The notes: a model not told the origin generated them from the letters alone. Positions 18,154 to 27,261 are shown, counted from the stretch's first letter. The stretch: 64,000 bases of DNA from Catenibacillus scindens (GCF_014202115.1 NZ_JACHFW010000002.1:62001-126000); one strand, 5' to 3'. Program-made: numbers and translations.

Positions 18154-18806
18154 CGTATCTGTTCCCGGATTTTTTTAGATAAAAAATTGCAGAGAAGGTC
18201 AAGGCCGTCCCCGTCTTTACAGCTTACCTTAAATAAAGGCCCTGAGGGGTTTACTGTCTCATAATTTCGGGCCACCCGCTCCTCATCAAAATCAAAGTAG
18301 GGGAGCATGTCATATTTGTTAAGAACAAGACAGCCGGTATCGGTAAACATGAGAGGATATTTTTCAACCTTATCGTCCCCCTCTGGAATACTTAAAAGGG
18401 TTATCCGCAGAGATTCCCCGATATCAAATTCTGCCGGGCAGACAAGGTTTCCGATATTTTCCACAAAGATCACATCCAGATCGTTTATCGGCAGGAGCGG
18501 CAGTATTTTTTGAATACTCATGGCCTCAATATGGCAGGCACCGTCAGTATTTAACTGAACTGCCGGGACGCCAAGGCTTAATATTTTTTCTGCGTCGATT
18601 TGTCCCGCAATATCCCCCTCGATGACGCCGACACAAAATTCCCGGCCCAGTTTCCCGATCAGAGCAGTGATCAGGCTGGTCTTGCCGGCACCGGGGCTTC
18701 CCATAATATTAATCATGCAGATCTTTTGCTCTTTAAGGGTCTGGCGGACCTGGCGGCTGACGTCCTCATTCCACTCCATGACCTGATGTAATACTTTAAT
18801 CTCCAT
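18150..18806 (-). CDS. hypB: Hydrogenase nickel-insertion GTPase HypB
   Basis: A SIMIBI-class GTPase that works with HypA to place nickel in the hydrogenase large subunit. The P-loop is GSPGAGKTS, followed by EGDIAGQIDAEKI, QLNTDGACH (metal-site Cys and His) and the base-specificity motif NKYD. It has 218 residues. The histidine-rich N-terminal nickel store found in some species is absent. It overlaps hypA by 11 bases and hypF by 4, so the operon is tightly coupled. Confidence 0.97.
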   Translation of the reverse strand: MEIKVLHQVMEWNEDVSRQVRQTLKEQKICMINIMGSPGAGKTSLITALIGKLGREFCVGVIEGDIAGQIDAEKILSLGVPAVQLNTDGACHIEAMSIQKILPLLPINDLDVIFVENIGNLVCPAEFDIGESLRITLLSIPEGDDKVEKYPLMFTDTGCLVLNKYDMLPYFDFDEERVARNYETVNPSGPLFKVSCKDGDGLDLLCNFLSKKIREQIR

Positions 18807-19149
18807 CTGTATCTACCTCCAGACTGTCAATAATAAAATCATTTGATGATAAAATTTCAAGTCTTAAACTTTCGCAAAAAGGACAGGCGATATGCCGGCG
18901 CGTGATCTCGCTTTCCTTTCCGCAGTCCCGGCACCGAACTTTTAAAGGGAGGGTTGTGGCCTTAATCTTAACTCCCTGGGCAATGGTCCCCTCGGCCAGA
19001 AGATCCATATACATCTGGATGCACTCCGGGACAATGCCGGAAAAAGGGCCCAGGAGAAGGCGAATTTCCCGTATCTTTACACCGCCGTGTTTTTTTGCTT
19101 CACTGAGACTGTAGTCAAGAATACTTTGGGTAATGGACAATTCATGCAA
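18796..19149 (-). CDS. hypA: Hydrogenase nickel-insertion chaperone HypA
   Basis: A 117-residue nickel/zinc metallochaperone. The N-terminal MHELSITQSI binds nickel through His2, and the zinc finger is formed by C-R-D-C and CPFC. It is the first gene of hypABFCDE, preceded by AGGAGGG. It is divergent from the echABCDEF hydrogenase operon, its likely client. A perfect palindrome (19171-19233) lies in its presumed leader. Confidence 0.96.
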   Translation of the reverse strand: MHELSITQSILDYSLSEAKKHGGVKIREIRLLLGPFSGIVPECIQMYMDLLAEGTIAQGVKIKATTLPLKVRCRDCGKESEITRRHIACPFCESLRLEILSSNDFIIDSLEVDTDGD

Positions 19150-19170
19150 GATTATCCCTCCTTTTTAAAA

Positions 19171-19233
19171 GTAACTATTCAGCCATGCATTTGTCGTATT
19201 TTTCTTAAACCAGCCGCATGGCTGAATAGTTAC
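19171..19233. repeat. Perfect 18-bp intergenic inverted repeat
   Basis: GTAACTATTCAGCCATGC (19171-19188) and GCATGGCTGAATAGTTAC (19216-19233) are exact inverted repeats around a 27-base loop. This is the best copy of a palindrome family also seen at 2668, 8038, 19397, 43475 and 48034. On the hypA transcript it would form a hairpin just before the ribosome site. Confidence 0.85.
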
Positions 19234-19327
19234 ATTGAAACATATTTTATCACGACTGGACAAAAAATACCATAGCCAGACTTTTTGTTTATTTTTCAGT
19301 GCAATATCACAGTTTTTAGAAGAACTC

Positions 19328-19356
19328 TTGTAAATTTTTACAAAAAGTAATATAAC
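19328..19356 (+). promoter_or_regulatory. ech promoter with an inverted repeat over the -35 box
   Basis: TTGTAA (19328-19333) and TATAAC (19351-19356) are 17 bases apart. The -35 box is the first half of TTGTAAA-TT-TTTACAA (19328-19343), an inverted repeat with 7-base arms. It resembles redox-regulator sites but matches neither the Rex nor the FNR consensus exactly. Confidence 0.6.
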
Positions 19357-19396
19357 TATTAGAGAGGGATTGTTATTTTTATAACGGAATGTATAT

Positions 19397-19436
19397 TAAC
19401 AGTTCAGCCGTCAGTGCTGATAGGGATGAATTGTTA
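19397..19436. repeat. Imperfect palindrome in the ech leader
   Basis: TAACAGTTCA (19397-19406) faces TGAATTGTTA (19427-19436), with one mismatch. It belongs to the same palindrome family as 19171-19233. Confidence 0.55.
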
Positions 19437-19464
19437 CAATATACAAAAGACAGGAGGTATTTTT

Positions 19465-21360
19465 ATGGATCTGATTCCCATTCTTATTGGGTTTCCGGCG
19501 GTGATGGCCGTTATCCTTCCATTTCTGAAAAATGAGAGGGTGCGTGGGATCGTTGTCTACATCGGCGCCGGATGTGTGATCGCCCTTGCTCTTGCCAATC
19601 TTGGAATGTGGCTGGCCGGAGGCGGAGTTACAGTAAATTTGTACATGGATACAGAACTTATTGACCACGCTATGACTGTGGTGGATCTCTTTTTAATGTG
19701 CCTGATCATTTATATGGGCATCAAATATAGAAAAATCCTCGTTATTATTTTAACTGTTGTTCAGACCGGACTGCTTATGTATGTTGAATTTACTGCCCAG
19801 CTTCCGGAAAACTACCACATGATGGAAGACGGCCTCGCTATCCTTATGTGTATCATTGTAGCCATCGTCGGCAGTTTGATCTGCATTTATGCTGTAGGCT
19901 ATATGAAAGGCTATCACAGCCACCACAAAGAATTTAAAGACCGTCAGCCCTTTTTCTTCTCGATGCTGTTTTTATTTCTTGCGGCTATGCTTGGTCTTGT
20001 ACTGTCCCAGAGTCTGATCTGGATGTATTTCTTCTGGGAGATTACCAGCGTTATTTCTTTTCTTCTTATTGGATATACCCGCACTGATGAAGCAATCCAT
20101 AACAGCTTTACTGCCCTGTGGATGAACCTTCTGGGTGGTCTTGGATTTTCTGTGGCCATCGCTGTGCTTGTTCAAAATACAGGAAGTGTTCAGCTTTCCG
20201 ACGCCATTGCCTTTGGCGGCGCTCTGCCTTTGGCATGTCTCGCCCTTGCCGGCCTGACAAAATCCGCCCAGCTTCCTTTTTCATCCTGGCTTTTAGGGGC
20301 AATGGTAGCACCCACCCCATCCAGCGCCCTTCTTCACAGCGCCACAATGGTCAAAGCCGGCGTCTACCTTCTTATCCGCCTTGCTCCGGCCATGCACGGA
20401 ACGGCTGTGGGCATGATGGTGTCCCTCATTGGCGGCTTCACCTTTATCGCCGCCAGCATGATGGCCATTGCCCAGAATGACGGGAAAAAAGTGCTGGCAT
20501 TTTCAACCATTTCAAACCTTGGCCTGATCGTGGCCTGCGCGGGCATTGGCGTTGAGGAGACCGTGTGGGGCGGCGTTCTTTTAATGATCTTCCATGCGGT
20601 GAGCAAATCTATGCTGTTCCAAGCTGTGGGGGCCACAGAAAATTGTCTCGGTTCCAGAGATATTGAAGATATGCATGGCCTTCTTTTGAGGCTGCCAAAG
20701 CTGACCTATATTATGGGTATCGGCATTGCCGGAATGTATCTGGCCCCCTTTGGTATGCTTATCTCAAAATGGGTGGCTCTGAAAGCCTTTGTGGATTCGG
20801 AAAATGTGCTTCTTGTTATTTTCATCGCCTATGGCAGCGCCACCACTATGTTTTACTGGACGAAGTGGCTCTCCAAGCTGACGACCCAGCACCGTGCCCG
20901 TCAGAGTGTTAAAGATATTACACGCAAAGACGAATATTTATCCATGTTTATCCATGCCGGGGCAATGCTTTTGATGTGTTTGCTGTTCCCATTTCTGGCC
21001 ACAGGTGTTGTCAATCCTATTTTGGAATCTATGTTTGGCTACGCCAGCACTGTTCTCTCCATGAGCGTGCTGGCAACCATGGCCATCATGCTGATTTCAG
21101 TTCTGATCGTGCCGACGATTATGGCCTTTGTCACCCGTATGGCAAAACGCGAACTGGTACCCATCTACATGAACGGCGTTAATGAGGGGGACAACCGGCA
21201 CTTTGTCAACAGCCTGGGCGAACCGACCCACCTCTATCTGAGCAACTGGTACCTGCGCTTTGAATTTGGCATGCGGCACCTGATGAAACCCTGCGTTTAC
21301 CTGTCCGCGAGCCTGCTCATTGTTGTCTTTTGTCTGATCATAGGAGGTGCCGTACAATGA
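19465..21360 (+). CDS. echA: Ech-type hydrogenase membrane subunit A (NuoL-like)
   Basis: A 631-residue polytopic membrane protein of the NADH-quinone oxidoreductase subunit 5/antiporter family, the ion-pumping arm of group 4 NiFe hydrogenases. Many hydrophobic helices are visible, with conserved charged segments such as FFWEITSVISFLLIGY, GLTKSAQLPFSSWL and the ATMVKAGVYLL lysine. ATG 19465 is chosen because AGGAGG (19452-19457) lies 7 bases before it. It heads an operon whose six genes have the same order and sizes as echABCDEF of methanogens, and it overlaps echB by 4 bases. Confidence 0.92.
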   Translation: MDLIPILIGFPAVMAVILPFLKNERVRGIVVYIGAGCVIALALANLGMWLAGGGVTVNLYMDTELIDHAMTVVDLFLMCLIIYMGIKYRKILVIILTVVQTGLLMYVEFTAQLPENYHMMEDGLAILMCIIVAIVGSLICIYAVGYMKGYHSHHKEFKDRQPFFFSMLFLFLAAMLGLVLSQSLIWMYFFWEITSVISFLLIGYTRTDEAIHNSFTALWMNLLGGLGFSVAIAVLVQNTGSVQLSDAIAFGGALPLACLALAGLTKSAQLPFSSWLLGAMVAPTPSSALLHSATMVKAGVYLLIRLAPAMHGTAVGMMVSLIGGFTFIAASMMAIAQNDGKKVLAFSTISNLGLIVACAGIGVEETVWGGVLLMIFHAVSKSMLFQAVGATENCLGSRDIEDMHGLLLRLPKLTYIMGIGIAGMYLAPFGMLISKWVALKAFVDSENVLLVIFIAYGSATTMFYWTKWLSKLTTQHRARQSVKDITRKDEYLSMFIHAGAMLLMCLLFPFLATGVVNPILESMFGYASTVLSMSVLATMAIMLISVLIVPTIMAFVTRMAKRELVPIYMNGVNEGDNRHFVNSLGEPTHLYLSNWYLRFEFGMRHLMKPCVYLSASLLIVVFCLIIGGAVQ

Positions 21361-22217
21361 GAATCGTTTTTGTCATCTGCTATTTAATCCTTGCACCCTT
21401 TTTGGGCGCACTCTTAGACGGCGTAGAGCGGTGCATCAGCGCACGGATGCAGGGAAGGAGAGGGCCCTCGGTCCTTCAGCCTTTTTATGATCTGCGCAAG
21501 CTGTTTTCAAAACAGATGATCGCCGTTAATAATGTACAGCTCTTTTTGAATTTAAGCTATTTAATCTTTCTTGTCATCGCCGGCTGTATGCTCTTTAGCG
21601 GAACGGATATTTTAATGTGCCTGTTTATTTTGTCTCTGGCGGATATGTTTTTAGTCATCGCCGCCTCCAGCGATTCATCCCCCTACGCCAACATGGGCGC
21701 CGGACGTGAGATGATCCAGATGATGGCTTATGAACCTTTGACGCTGATTATCGCCGTGGGATTTTATCTCTCCTCTGGCTCATTCCAGGTGGCGGATATT
21801 ATACAGATGTCTGTCAGCCCTGTTGTCTTTATGCCGGGAATGCTTATTGGTTTTATGTTTACTGCGGCCATCAAATTCAGAAAATCTCCCTTTGACCTTT
21901 CCACAAGCCACCACGCTCACCAGGAGATGGTCAAAGGTCTGACAACGGAAATGTCGGGGACAACCCTTGGTATTATGAATATCGCGGAATATTATGAGAT
22001 GATCCTGATCCTGGGTATTTTCTGCCTTTTTATAATTAATAAAAATTGGTGGAGCTGGCCTCTGGCCATTGTGGTGTGTCTGTTTATTTTATTTCTTGAG
22101 ATTTTGTGGGATAATGCCACCGCAAGACTGAAATGGCAGCATCTTCTCTATGGAAGCTGGCTTGTCACACTGCTTGCCGGCGGTCTGAATCTTCTAATCC
22201 TGATGCTGATTAAATGA
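21357..22217 (+). CDS. echB: Ech-type hydrogenase membrane subunit B (NuoH-like)
   Basis: A 286-residue membrane subunit homologous to NuoH/HyfC. It anchors the soluble hydrogenase arm and links electron transfer to ion movement. The NuoH-type motif GVERCISARMQGRRGPS lies after the first helix, and KSPFDLSTSHHAHQEMV is the loop facing the large subunit. The ATG at 21357 overlaps the echA stop (ATGA) behind AGGAGG. Confidence 0.93.
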   Translation: MRIVFVICYLILAPFLGALLDGVERCISARMQGRRGPSVLQPFYDLRKLFSKQMIAVNNVQLFLNLSYLIFLVIAGCMLFSGTDILMCLFILSLADMFLVIAASSDSSPYANMGAGREMIQMMAYEPLTLIIAVGFYLSSGSFQVADIIQMSVSPVVFMPGMLIGFMFTAAIKFRKSPFDLSTSHHAHQEMVKGLTTEMSGTTLGIMNIAEYYEMILILGIFCLFIINKNWWSWPLAIVVCLFILFLEILWDNATARLKWQHLLYGSWLVTLLAGGLNLLILMLIK

Positions 22218-22233
22218 GAAAGGAAGGGTTTTT

Positions 22234-22677
22234 ATGGGCGTTATGTCAAAATCCCCGTGGCTGCTCCATTACGATGCCAGCAGCTGCAACGGCTGCGATA
22301 TTGAAGTGCTGGACTGCCTGACTCCCAAATATGATGTTGAGCGTTTTGGAATCATCAATACCGGAGACCCTTTTCAGGCGGATATATTGCTGATCACCGG
22401 TGGGGTCAACAGCCAGACAGAACCTGTGGTAAAACAGCTCTACAGTCAGATGCCTGATCCAAAAGTGGTTGTTGCTGTTGGAATCTGTGCCTGCACAGGA
22501 GGCGTTTTTAAAGAGTGTTACAATATAAAAGGCGGCATCGACACAGTTATTCCTGTGGACGTCTATGTTCCGGGATGCGCCGCCCGCCCTGAATCCATTA
22601 TTGACGGTGTGATCCAGGCTTTAAATATATTGGATGAGAAAAGGGCCGCTTTAAAGAGCAAGGCCAGGGAAAAATAG
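22234..22677 (+). CDS. echC: Ech-type hydrogenase small subunit C (NuoB-like)
   Basis: The small electron-transfer subunit, 147 residues, which binds the proximal 4Fe-4S cluster next to the NiFe site. The ligands are visible as SSCNGCDIE, GICACTGG and VPGCAARPE, as in NuoB/EchC. Only one cluster site is present, unlike the three of uptake-type small subunits, and there is no twin-arginine signal, so the active site faces the cytoplasm. AAGGAAGGG precedes the start. Confidence 0.94.
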   Translation: MGVMSKSPWLLHYDASSCNGCDIEVLDCLTPKYDVERFGIINTGDPFQADILLITGGVNSQTEPVVKQLYSQMPDPKVVVAVGICACTGGVFKECYNIKGGIDTVIPVDVYVPGCAARPESIIDGVIQALNILDEKRAALKSKAREK

Positions 22678-22685
22678 GAGGAATT

Positions 22686-23033
22686 ATGGACTATTCAAGT
22701 GAAATACGGCCGGTTTCTATGGACGAATTTCTTGCCCAGGTCATCACCATGAAAATGGAAGGGTGGCGCCTGGCCCAGATTTGCGCGGTCCGAGTGGACG
22801 ACGGCTACGAGATGAGTTATTCTTTTTGTAAAAATTACCGGATGGTGACTCTGCGTCTTGTGGTAGCCACCGATGAAATCGTCCCAAGTATTACGGAAAT
22901 TTATTCCTGCGCTTTTATCCAGGAGAATGAAGCGTCGGAGTTATTTGGCGTCCGGATTGAGAACCTGAATATGGATTATCACCGGAAGCTGTACCGTATT
23001 GATAAAGAGACGCCATTTAAGGAAAAGGGGTGA
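22686..23033 (+). CDS. echD: Ech-type hydrogenase subunit D (NuoC-like, 30 kDa family)
   Basis: A 115-residue soluble subunit of the 30-kDa (NuoC) family. It contains the short family signature around YSCAFIQENEASELFGV followed by DYHRKLYRID, the region that contacts the large subunit. It has no cofactor site. It follows echC by 8 bases behind AGGAGG and is followed by echE 4 bases later. The size agrees with EchD of methanogens. Confidence 0.88.
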   Translation: MDYSSEIRPVSMDEFLAQVITMKMEGWRLAQICAVRVDDGYEMSYSFCKNYRMVTLRLVVATDEIVPSITEIYSCAFIQENEASELFGVRIENLNMDYHRKLYRIDKETPFKEKG

Positions 23034-23037
23034 AGTC

Positions 23038-24117
23038 ATGGCAAAGCGCAGTATTATTCCTTTCGGCCCCCAGCATCCTGTTTTGCCGGAACCGGTACAC
23101 CTGGACCTTGTTCTGGAAGACGAGGTGGTTGTGGAAGCCATTCCAAGTATTGGTTTCGTCCACCGTGGACTGGAAAAATTAGTTGAGAAAAAGGACTTTA
23201 AGCAATATGTTTATATCGCCGAGCGCATCTGCGGCATTTGCAGCTGCGGCCACGGCATGGGGTACTGTGAGGCTGTTGAAAATGTTATGGGTATTGAAGT
23301 TCCCAGACGTGCCGCCTATCTGCGGACTATATGGATCGAGATGAGCCGTCTCCACAGCCATCTTTTGTGGCTGGGACTTCTCGCCGACGCCATGGGATTT
23401 GAGAGCCTGTTTATGGAATCCTGGCGGCTGAGAGAGAAAATCCTTGATATGTTTGACCTGACTACCGGCGGCAGGATTATTTTCTCCGTTATGTGTGTGG
23501 GCGGCGTGTCCAAGGATATGGACAGCGGCATGTTAAAAGCTATCAAAGATACTGTAGATGATATGGAGAAAGATTTCAGACCCATCATGGAGACTTTTCT
23601 GAAAGATTATTCGGTCTGCGCCCGACTGAAAGGGCTGGGCGTCCTCACAAGGGACAGGGCTATGCTCCTTGGGGCCGTAGGGCCCATGCTTCGGGCCAGC
23701 GGCGAAAACTATGATGCCAGGAAGCTTGGCTATGAGGCATACAACGATCTGGATATTCAGCCGGTGACAGCCTATGACGGCGACTGCTACGCCCGGTGTG
23801 AAGTCCGGTTAAAAGAGATCCTCCAGTCTTTCCTCTTAATCCGGGAGGCCATTGATAAAGTGCCGGAAGGGGATATCAGCGTTCCGGTAAAAGGCAATCC
23901 CTCCGGCGAGTTTTTCGCCCGCATCGAACAGCCCAGAGGTGAAGCTATCTATTATGTGAAAGGCAGCGGGACAAAATTTCTTGACCGTTTTCGATTAAGA
24001 ACTCCGACCACAAGCAACATCCCCCCCATGGTTGAGCTGCTCAAAGGCTGCCAGTTAGCGGACGTACCGTTGATTATACTGACTATTGACCCATGCATCA
24101 GTTGTACAGAGAGGTGA
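23038..24117 (+). CDS. echE: Ech-type NiFe hydrogenase large subunit E
   Basis: The catalytic large subunit (359 residues), homologous to NuoD but keeping the NiFe ligands: N-terminal RICGICSCGHG (near residue 62) and C-terminal DPCISCTER, two C-x-x-C pairs. It therefore reduces protons or oxidises H2, presumably with ferredoxin. The protein stops right after the last R. There is no C-terminal extension for a maturation protease, and no such protease gene is in the cluster. I use ATG 23038 (MAKRSIIPFGPQHP); longer in-frame starts run into echD. The hyp operon next door supplies the maturation factors. Confidence 0.95.
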   Translation: MAKRSIIPFGPQHPVLPEPVHLDLVLEDEVVVEAIPSIGFVHRGLEKLVEKKDFKQYVYIAERICGICSCGHGMGYCEAVENVMGIEVPRRAAYLRTIWIEMSRLHSHLLWLGLLADAMGFESLFMESWRLREKILDMFDLTTGGRIIFSVMCVGGVSKDMDSGMLKAIKDTVDDMEKDFRPIMETFLKDYSVCARLKGLGVLTRDRAMLLGAVGPMLRASGENYDARKLGYEAYNDLDIQPVTAYDGDCYARCEVRLKEILQSFLLIREAIDKVPEGDISVPVKGNPSGEFFARIEQPRGEAIYYVKGSGTKFLDRFRLRTPTTSNIPPMVELLKGCQLADVPLIILTIDPCISCTER

Positions 24118-24123
24118 GAAATT

Positions 24124-24528
24124 GTGGATGATAATATAAAATTTCTAACTTTCGCCCGCACGGCCTTAAAGAACTTGTTTTCAAAGCCGGCCACAGTAAA
24201 ATACCCCTATGAACCGGCCAAATTTACACAGCGGTCCAGGGGACACATCGAGATTGCCAGCGAGCAGTGCATCGCCTGCGGACTGTGTATGCGAAACTGT
24301 CCGCCGGGAGCCATTAAAGTTGACCGGGTGGCCGGCACCTGGACTATCAATCCTTTTGACTGCGTTCAGTGCGGAAACTGCGTCAGCCTGTGTCCGAAAA
24401 AGTGCCTCTCCATTGTGGCGGGATACACAAAACCTCAGGCTCACATAGAAACGCAAACGGTGAAAGTCTCACCGCCTGGGCCATCAGGAAAAAAAGCGCC
24501 TGAAGCATCACAGGCGCCCTTAGCGTAA
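24124..24528 (+). CDS. echF: Ech-type hydrogenase ferredoxin-like subunit F
   Basis: A 134-residue polyferredoxin related to NuoI that passes electrons between ferredoxin and EchC. Two 4Fe-4S motifs are visible: CIACGLCMRNCPPG and CVQCGNCVSLCPKKC. The start is GTG 24124 behind GAGGTGAG, which overlaps the end of echE. The C-terminus is a short Pro/Ala/Lys-rich tail. It is the last gene of the operon, followed by a terminator at 24542-24585. Confidence 0.93.
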   Translation: MDDNIKFLTFARTALKNLFSKPATVKYPYEPAKFTQRSRGHIEIASEQCIACGLCMRNCPPGAIKVDRVAGTWTINPFDCVQCGNCVSLCPKKCLSIVAGYTKPQAHIETQTVKVSPPGPSGKKAPEASQAPLA

Positions 24529-24541
24529 AGAGACAACAAAA

Positions 24542-24585
24542 ACCTGCAGGCTAGGACCGTTGGAAGGCCCGTTTTGCCTGCAGGT
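24542..24585. terminator. Bidirectional terminator between echF and the RpiR gene
   Basis: ACCTGCAGGC (24542-24551) pairs with GCCTGCAGGT (24576-24585). On the minus strand it is followed by TTTTGTTG, a good tail for the convergent regulator gene; the plus-strand tail (ATTATTCTG) is weaker. Confidence 0.75.
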
Positions 24586-24601
24586 ATTATTCTGCCTTTC
24601 C

Positions 24602-25384
24602 CTATTCTGAAAGATATAATTTGCGGTACTCGATGGAGAGCAGCGACACAAGCATGTCAAAGCAAAATGAGTCCACAATATGTAGATTGCCGTTAAAACT
24701 TAATATAAAGTCCGCCATTTTATTCAATTTGGAGTATTTTGTATTGGACATAAGAATGATCTTAACATGGTTTTCTTTCAAAATATTGATAATGTCATCC
24801 ATATAACGGGATTCAAGACGCTCTGGTTTCAAAAATAGGGCAATGCTGTCTTCACCGAGAGTTTTAGCGTAGGCAAGCTGATCCGCCGGCGTCTGGCAAA
24901 AAGTGACTTCGTGTTTTGTCAGAAGAAGATCCGCCTGGAGATACTGGAGCTGATAGGAAGGGACAGAGGAAAAGAAACCAACCCTTTTGTGGTGGTGAAG
25001 GTTTTGGGCAATTTCTTGAATATATTCTCTTGAATAAGATTTTTTTAGAGCCTCTGAATACTGGCCGATCTGAAAGAGAAAGGACGCGCTTTCACTGTCC
25101 TCTGTGTCCATAGAAGTATCGACGGAGACAAAACGGTTGTTATAGTTATAATTGGAAACTGCCTGGGACAGTTCGTTTTTAAAAGAACTGTATGATTCAT
25201 AGCCAAGACGCTTGCAAAAACGGCTGATGGTCGGCGCAGATACATAGCACATTTCCGCCACTTCGTGAATACTGGCATTCTTCATACGGTCGAGATTCTG
25301 CAAAATATTTTGGGCGACCTTATAATATATGTCCGTTGGATTTGTGCTGTTTAAAAAGTTTATGAGTGCGATATATGCATTCAC
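24602..25384 (-). CDS. RpiR-family transcriptional regulator (HTH + SIS)
   Basis: A 260-residue DNA-binding regulator. Residues about 1-77 form the RpiR helix-turn-helix, with ASIHEVAEMCYVSAPTISRF as recognition region. A SIS domain follows (about 105-245), the fold that senses phosphorylated sugars or amino sugars in this family. Here the usual SIS loop residues are weakly conserved, so the ligand is unclear. It is divergent from ilvN. A palindrome with repeats lies just after its own promoter (25416-25431), suggesting self-regulation and perhaps control of ilvN. Confidence 0.88.
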   Translation of the reverse strand: MNAYIALINFLNSTNPTDIYYKVAQNILQNLDRMKNASIHEVAEMCYVSAPTISRFCKRLGYESYSSFKNELSQAVSNYNYNNRFVSVDTSMDTEDSESASFLFQIGQYSEALKKSYSREYIQEIAQNLHHHKRVGFFSSVPSYQLQYLQADLLLTKHEVTFCQTPADQLAYAKTLGEDSIALFLKPERLESRYMDDIINILKENHVKIILMSNTKYSKLNKMADFILSFNGNLHIVDSFCFDMLVSLLSIEYRKLYLSE

Positions 25385-25407
25385 AAATATGCCTCCCTTT
25401 TTTTAAT

Positions 25408-25436
25408 GTCAACTGGTAACTGTCAAGTTACGTCAA
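25408..25436. promoter_or_regulatory. Candidate operator in the rpiR/ilvN intergenic region
   Basis: GTAACTGTCAAGTTAC (25416-25431) is an inverted repeat with 6-base arms. Overlapping it, TGTCAA occurs at 25408 and 25421 and CGTCAA at 25431, roughly one helical turn apart. The region lies just downstream of the predicted rpiR start of transcription. Confidence 0.5.
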
Positions 25437-25444
25437 TTTTTTTT

Positions 25445-25473
25445 ATTATACAATGATTATCCCTGTTTTGCAA
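25445..25473 (-). promoter_or_regulatory. Promoter of the RpiR-family gene
   Basis: On the minus strand TTGCAA (25473-25468) and TATAAT (25450-25445) are 17 bases apart. Confidence 0.7.
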
Positions 25474-25494
25474 TGTCAGAATTGTTGCCTTTCA

Positions 25495-25523
25495 TTGACA
25501 AAGCTCACCATTGTTGTTAGAAT
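25495..25523 (+). promoter_or_regulatory. Promoter of ilvN
   Basis: TTGACA (25495-25500) and TAGAAT (25518-25523) are separated by 17 bases. Transcription would start near 25530, so the leader before ATG 25542 would be only about a dozen bases and begin at the GAGGTGA ribosome site. Confidence 0.6.
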
Positions 25524-25541
25524 GTTCATGAGGTGAAAATC

Positions 25542-26042
25542 ATGGAACATAAAAAAGTACTTTCCATACTTGTTGATAATACCACCGGCGTTTTAAGCCG
25601 TGTTTCAGGTCTCTTTTCCAGACGCGGATACAATATTGACAGCATAACTGCCGGGGAGACGGCTGATCCGAGATATTCCCGGATGACTGTTGTTGTTAAC
25701 GGGGACGACCAGGTTCTCGACCAGATCTACAAGCAGTTAAACAAGCTTGTGGACGTGGTGGATATTAAGGAACTTAAAGACGACCATTCTGTCTGCCGTG
25801 AGCTTGTTCTTGTAAAGATCCGCTGCAGCGCCCAGGAGCGCCAGGCGGTCAATTCTATCGTTGATATTTTCCGTGCCAAAATCGTTGACGTGGGAAAGGA
25901 ATCCATGATCATCGAGATGACTGGAGCCCAGAGTAAGATTGACGCATTTATCCAGCTTTTGGACGGCCATGAGATTCTTGAACTTGCCCGTACAGGAATC
26001 AGCGGCCTCTCCAGAGGGTGTGATGATGTCAGATTTCTTTAA
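25542..26042 (+). CDS. ilvN: Acetolactate synthase regulatory (small) subunit
   Basis: The regulatory subunit (166 residues) of acetohydroxyacid synthase, which binds valine through an N-terminal ACT domain and activates the catalytic subunit. VDNTTGVLSRVSGLFSRRGYNIDSI is split here as VDNTTGVLSRVSGLFSRR plus GYNIDSI, both family hallmarks; the C-terminal IlvH-type domain follows. ATG 25542 is preferred because GAGGTGA precedes it; an in-frame GTG at 25533 lies inside that site. The catalytic gene ilvB is not in the window. ilvC follows after 189 bases with its own promoter. Confidence 0.93.
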   Translation: MEHKKVLSILVDNTTGVLSRVSGLFSRRGYNIDSITAGETADPRYSRMTVVVNGDDQVLDQIYKQLNKLVDVVDIKELKDDHSVCRELVLVKIRCSAQERQAVNSIVDIFRAKIVDVGKESMIIEMTGAQSKIDAFIQLLDGHEILELARTGISGLSRGCDDVRFL

Positions 26043-26145
26043 CATCCGCTATTCATAAGCTATGTCAGTGAGTTAAGATATATAAAATGATCCGGACATT
26101 ATCCGTGAACAGTAATACCCTTAACAATTTTACATAAAAAACTTC

Positions 26146-26173
26146 TTGACAAAGTCTGAAAAAGTAATACAAT
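26146..26173 (+). promoter_or_regulatory. Promoter of ilvC
   Basis: TTGACA (26146-26151) and TACAAT (26168-26173) are 16 bases apart. The leader contains a small hairpin, GTGATA-AAG-TATCAC, before AGGAGGAAAC. Confidence 0.65.
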
Positions 26174-26219
26174 TAATTACATCATCGTGATAAAGTATCA
26201 CATAGATGAAGATGAATAG

Positions 26220-27242
<1,023 letters not shown>

Positions 27243-27261
27243 TCTGATCAATCTATAAATG

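Larger units (their letters stand above)
19150..19464. other. Intergenic control region between hyp and ech operons
   Basis: This 315-base gap holds no gene. It contains the palindrome 19171-19233, an A/T-rich stretch, the ech promoter with an overlapping inverted repeat (19328-19356), and an imperfect palindrome at 19397-19436 in the ech leader. I do not see a convincing minus-strand promoter for hypA; the best weak candidate has TAAAAT (minus strand) near 19245. Confidence 0.7.

Noticed and set aside
19328-19343. Rex or FNR operator
   Set aside because: Arms and spacing differ from both consensus sites, so I only call it a palindrome.
19465-24528. NADH dehydrogenase (complex I) operon
   Set aside because: Only six subunits are present and EchE keeps all four NiFe cysteines, so it is a hydrogenase.
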